Source of the DNA: Rhodococcus sp. CH91
GTDB lineage: Bacteria; Actinomycetota; Actinomycetes; Mycobacteriales; Mycobacteriaceae
DNA: 64,000 bases
Assembly: GCF_022554085.1 (NCBI RefSeq)
Contig: NZ_JAKFYR010000005.1
Location: forward strand, 1 to 64,000
Reading direction: 5' to 3'
A program made the position numbers and the translations under genes. Below the pieces are notes generated by a model. The model saw nothing but the letters and a program-made list of their open reading frames with translations, did no database searches and was not told where the DNA came from. Below are positions 61,566 to 64,000 of this stretch, piece after piece (the stretch's first letter is position 1; the number at the start of each line of letters is the position of its first letter).

Positions 61566-62213
61566 GTGCGGGAGGCACCGCTGCGTGTGCTCGTCGACGA
61601 ACTCGTCACCCATGTCCTCGTGGGACTGCCCTCCGACCGGCGAACCGTCGTCGGCCTGTGCGGACCGCCCGGTGCGGGCAAGAGCCGTGCTGCCGCGCTG
61701 CTCCTCTACACGCTCCGGTGCGCGGGAGTGGCCACGGGGCAGGTGCCCATGGACGGCTACCACCTGTCGAACCGGCAACTCGACGCCTTCGGGGCCCGCG
61801 GCCGCAAAGGAGCGCCCGACACCTTCGACGTCGCAGGTTTCCGCGAGATGCTGAAGCGGGTGCGGCAGTGCCGCGGTGAGACGATCTACGCCCCGGACTT
61901 CTCGCGCGCCCTCGACGAACCGGTCGCGGCGGTCCACGCCGTACCCGCCGATGCGAGAGTGATCGTCACCGAAGGCAACTACCTGATGTTCGAGACCGGG
62001 GGATGGGAACACATCCGTCCGCTGCTCGACCTCGTCATCTACATCGACGCACCTCGCCGCACCCTCACGCGACGTCTCGTCCGGCGGCATCGCAACCACG
62101 GGCGCGACGACGACGGAGCACGCGAATGGGTGCGTACCGTCGATCTACCCAACGCGGAAGCCGTCCTGCGTACGCGCTCCCGCGCCGATCTCGTGTGGAG
62201 ACCGGTCCCGTAG
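61566..62213 (+). CDS. P-loop nucleoside/sugar kinase-family protein
   Basis: A 215-residue kinase of the uridine-kinase/pantothenate-kinase-like group (YggC/FrcK type). It has Walker A GPPGAGKS near residue 40, the PMDGYHLSN substrate motif, [13 protein letters not shown], and the late TEGNYLM and IYIDAP strands with LTRRLVRRH lid. GTG 61566 follows GAGGAG. The substrate (a nucleoside, a sugar or a vitamin) cannot be told. It is just upstream of purD with a 10-base gap. Confidence 0.84.
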   Translation: MREAPLRVLVDELVTHVLVGLPSDRRTVVGLCGPPGAGKSRAAALLLYTLRCAGVATGQVPMDGYHLSNRQLDAFGARGRKGAPDTFDVAGFREMLKRVRQCRGETIYAPDFSRALDEPVAAVHAVPADARVIVTEGNYLMFETGGWEHIRPLLDLVIYIDAPRRTLTRRLVRRHRNHGRDDDGAREWVRTVDLPNAEAVLRTRSRADLVWRPVP

Positions 62214-62223
62214 TCTGTCCTGC

Positions 62224-63477
62224 GTGCGCGTACTCGTTATCGGCTCCGGTGCCCGTGAACATGCTCTTGCTCTCGCCCTGTCCCGCGACCCCGGCGTGAC
62301 CGCGGTCCTTGCCGCACCCGGCAATCCGGGTATCGCGGAGGTCGCCGAGCTGTTCCCCGTCGACGCCGCGTCCGCCGACCGGGTCGTCGCCCTCGCCACC
62401 GAGCAGAAGGCCGATCTCGTCGTCATCGGACCCGAGGTGCCGCTCGTTCTCGGTGTCGCCGACGCCGTGCGCGCCGCGGGCTTCCCCTGCTTCGGCCCGT
62501 CCGCCGCCGCTGCCCGCATCGAAGGATCGAAGGCGTTCGCGAAGGACGTCATGGCCGCCGCCGGCGTGCGCACCGCACACAGCGAGGTCGTCGACACCAC
62601 CGCGAGCATCGACGAGGCACTCGACCGTTTCGGGCCCACCTGGGTCGTCAAGGACGACGGTCTCGCCGCGGGCAAGGGCGTCGTCGTCACCACCGATCGT
62701 GATGCCGCCCGCGACCACGCGGTCGAGATCCTCGAGAACGGCCATCCGGTGCTGCTCGAATCGTTCCTCGACGGCCCCGAGGTGTCCCTGTTCTGCCTCG
62801 TGGACGGGGAAACGGTCGTGCCGTTGCTTCCCGCCCAGGACCACAAGCGGGTCGGCGACGGCGACACGGGCCCCAACACCGGCGGCATGGGTGCCTACAC
62901 CCCGCTCCCGTGGCTCCCCGAGGGCAGTGTCGAACGGATCGTCTCCGAGGTGGTCGAACCGGTCGCCGCCGAGATGGTACGGCGAGGCTGCGGCTTCTCC
63001 GGGCTGCTCTACGCCGGCCTGGCGATGGGTGCCGAGGGCCCGGCCGTGGTCGAGTTCAACTGCCGCTTCGGCGATCCCGAGACCCAGGCCGTGCTCGCCC
63101 TGCTCGAGTCGCCGCTCGGGCAAGCGCTGAACGCGGTCGCCACGGGCACCCTCGCCGACCTGCCGCCCCTGCGCTGGCGCGACGGCGCCGCGGTGACGGT
63201 CGTACTCGCGGCCGAGCACTATCCGGGCACCCCGCGCGTCGGCGACGTGATCACGGGCGCCGAGGGTGACACGGTGCTGCACGCCGGCACCAAGCGTCGT
63301 GAGGACGGCGCGCTCGTCTCGTCGGGCGGGCGCGTGCTCAACGTGATCGGGGTGGGCGACGACCTCGCGGCGGCGCGTGCTGCGGCCTACGAACGGCTCG
63401 CCACGGTCAAGCTGCCGGGTGGTCATTTCCGTCGGGATATCGGCCTCGCGGCCGTCGAAGGCAGGATCTCGGTCTAG
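62224..63477 (+). CDS. purD: Phosphoribosylamine-glycine ligase
   Basis: A 417-residue GAR synthetase of purine synthesis, ATP-grasp family. It has [17 protein letters not shown] at the start, [65 protein letters not shown] and [17 protein letters not shown] 62224 follows TAGTCT by about 7 bases without a ribosome-binding site, so it is probably leaderless. Full length for the family. Confidence 0.97.
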   Translation: MRVLVIGSGAREHALALALSRDPGVTAVLAAPGNPGIAEVAELFPVDAASADRVVALATEQKADLVVIGPEVPLVLGVADAVRAAGFPCFGPSAAAARIEGSKAFAKDVMAAAGVRTAHSEVVDTTASIDEALDRFGPTWVVKDDGLAAGKGVVVTTDRDAARDHAVEILENGHPVLLESFLDGPEVSLFCLVDGETVVPLLPAQDHKRVGDGDTGPNTGGMGAYTPLPWLPEGSVERIVSEVVEPVAAEMVRRGCGFSGLLYAGLAMGAEGPAVVEFNCRFGDPETQAVLALLESPLGQALNAVATGTLADLPPLRWRDGAAVTVVLAAEHYPGTPRVGDVITGAEGDTVLHAGTKRREDGALVSSGGRVLNVIGVGDDLAAARAAAYERLATVKLPGGHFRRDIGLAAVEGRISV

Positions 63478-63498
63478 CCTTCACCCGCGTTCTCCACC

Positions 63499-63536
63499 TT
63501 GCACCTACCCGGTGTATGTTGCACACTCGGTGCATC
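63499..63536. repeat. Two tandem operator-like repeats upstream of the hydrolase gene
   Basis: TTGCACCTACCCGGTGTATG (63499-63518) is followed directly by the related TTGCACACTCGGTGCATC (63519-63536). Each is partly palindromic (TGCAC with GGTGTA/GGTGCA). The tandem, helically phased copies 25 bases before ATG 63561 look like a repressor site. Confidence 0.5.
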
Positions 63537-63560
63537 TTTGATGCCGCCAGGGGTGACAGC

Positions 63561-64000
63561 ATGGTTTCTCGAGGACGCTTGCCGGCGTCGGACCCGACAC
63601 CGTTACGGCACCACAACGTCGTCGTCCACGCGCTACCCGACGACATCGTCGTCGACCGCGACCTGCCGATCCGCGCGGGGGACGGCACCGTCCTGAGAGC
63701 CGATGTCTACCGTCCCGCCGGTGCCGGTACATCCGGGCGTTGCCCCACGCTGGTCGCGGTGACCCCCTACGGCAAGAACGCGGGCGTCGACCGGTATCCC
63801 GTCGATTTCGACGACCTCGCCGAGTCGGGCAACCACGTCGGCGAGCTCGAACTCAGCGAGTGCACCTCCTTCGAAGCGCCCGACCCCGCCTACTGGGTGC
63901 CGCACGGATACGTCGTCGTCGTCGCCGACATGCGCGGATACCACGCCAGCGACGGCCGTCCCCGGTTGCTGCTCGGCCGGGCCGCGCTCGACTGTGCGGC
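63561..64000 (+). CDS. CocE/NonD-family hydrolase, 3' end outside the window
   Basis: The first about 146 residues of a CocE/NonD-type acyl hydrolase (X-Pro dipeptidyl-peptidase-like). DLPIRAGDGTVLRADVYRPA, PTLVAVTPYGKN and HGYVVVVADMRGYHASDGRP are family hallmarks. The nucleophile Ser would be beyond the window edge. The start at ATG 63561 has AGGGGTG upstream. The gene runs off the right end of the window. Confidence 0.88.
   Translation, partial: MVSRGRLPASDPTPLRHHNVVVHALPDDIVVDRDLPIRAGDGTVLRADVYRPAGAGTSGRCPTLVAVTPYGKNAGVDRYPVDFDDLAESGNHVGELELSECTSFEAPDPAYWVPHGYVVVVADMRGYHASDGRPRLLLGRAALDCA

Overview
The window is high-GC actinobacterial DNA, most likely from Rhodococcus or a close mycolic-acid-containing relative. 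The evidence is two complete mce lipid-import operons, a cholesterol-uptake locus laid out as in Mycobacterium tuberculosis Rv3489-Rv3506, a mycofactocin-type SDR, an MbtH protein, an ornithine-hydroxylase-like siderophore gene and many ATGA/GTGA stop-start overlaps. Genus and strain are inference.

Layout. 1-3.3 kb is mobile-DNA debris: a tyrosine recombinase open at the window edge, a second recombinase-like gene, a possible truncated gene and a decayed IS481-type transposase. 3.3-13.3 kb is an oxidative catabolic cluster: a ferredoxin divergent from a TetR-P450 pair, with two inverted repeats between them; then a three-subunit molybdenum hydroxylase, a CoxG-like protein, an SDR and an orphan solute-binding lipoprotein. 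13.3-20 kb is a decayed accessory island: a broken gene, an acquired Mrr-like nuclease gene flanked by palindromic repeats, a fragment of the same broken gene, an AbiE-like toxin-antitoxin pair with a frameshifted toxin, and small unknown genes. 20-20.4 kb is a RidA gene.

20.5-44.8 kb is the lipid core. A first mce operon (yrbEA-yrbEB-mceABCDEF) runs leftward from 28.8 kb. fadD17-fadE27-fadE26 also run leftward. fdxD, hsd4A and the full mce4 operon with two Mce-associated genes run rightward. Three promoters here (before fdxD, before hsd4A and before yrbE4A) have a KstR-like box between their -35 and -10 elements. The expected logic is that KstR represses steroid import (Mce4) and side-chain beta-oxidation (FadD17, FadE26-FadE27, Hsd4A) together and releases them when a steroid CoA-thioester appears. 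kstR and the Mce ATPase are not in the window.

44.8-64 kb is mostly chromosomal backbone: an RCC1-like repeat protein, otsA, an alpha/beta hydrolase, an N-hydroxylase with an mbtH gene under possible iron boxes, a ThrE-type exporter, tRNA-Thr(TGT), a YflT-like stress protein opposite a TetR gene, a frameshifted ribokinase, a decapeptide-repeat protein, a SugE/Gdx exporter behind a guanidine-III riboswitch, a PhaC-like hydrolase, an MFS exporter, a HIT protein, an ArsR-like regulator with a beta-lactamase-like lipoprotein, a P-loop kinase, purD and the start of a CocE/NonD hydrolase. No CRISPR array or rRNA was seen.
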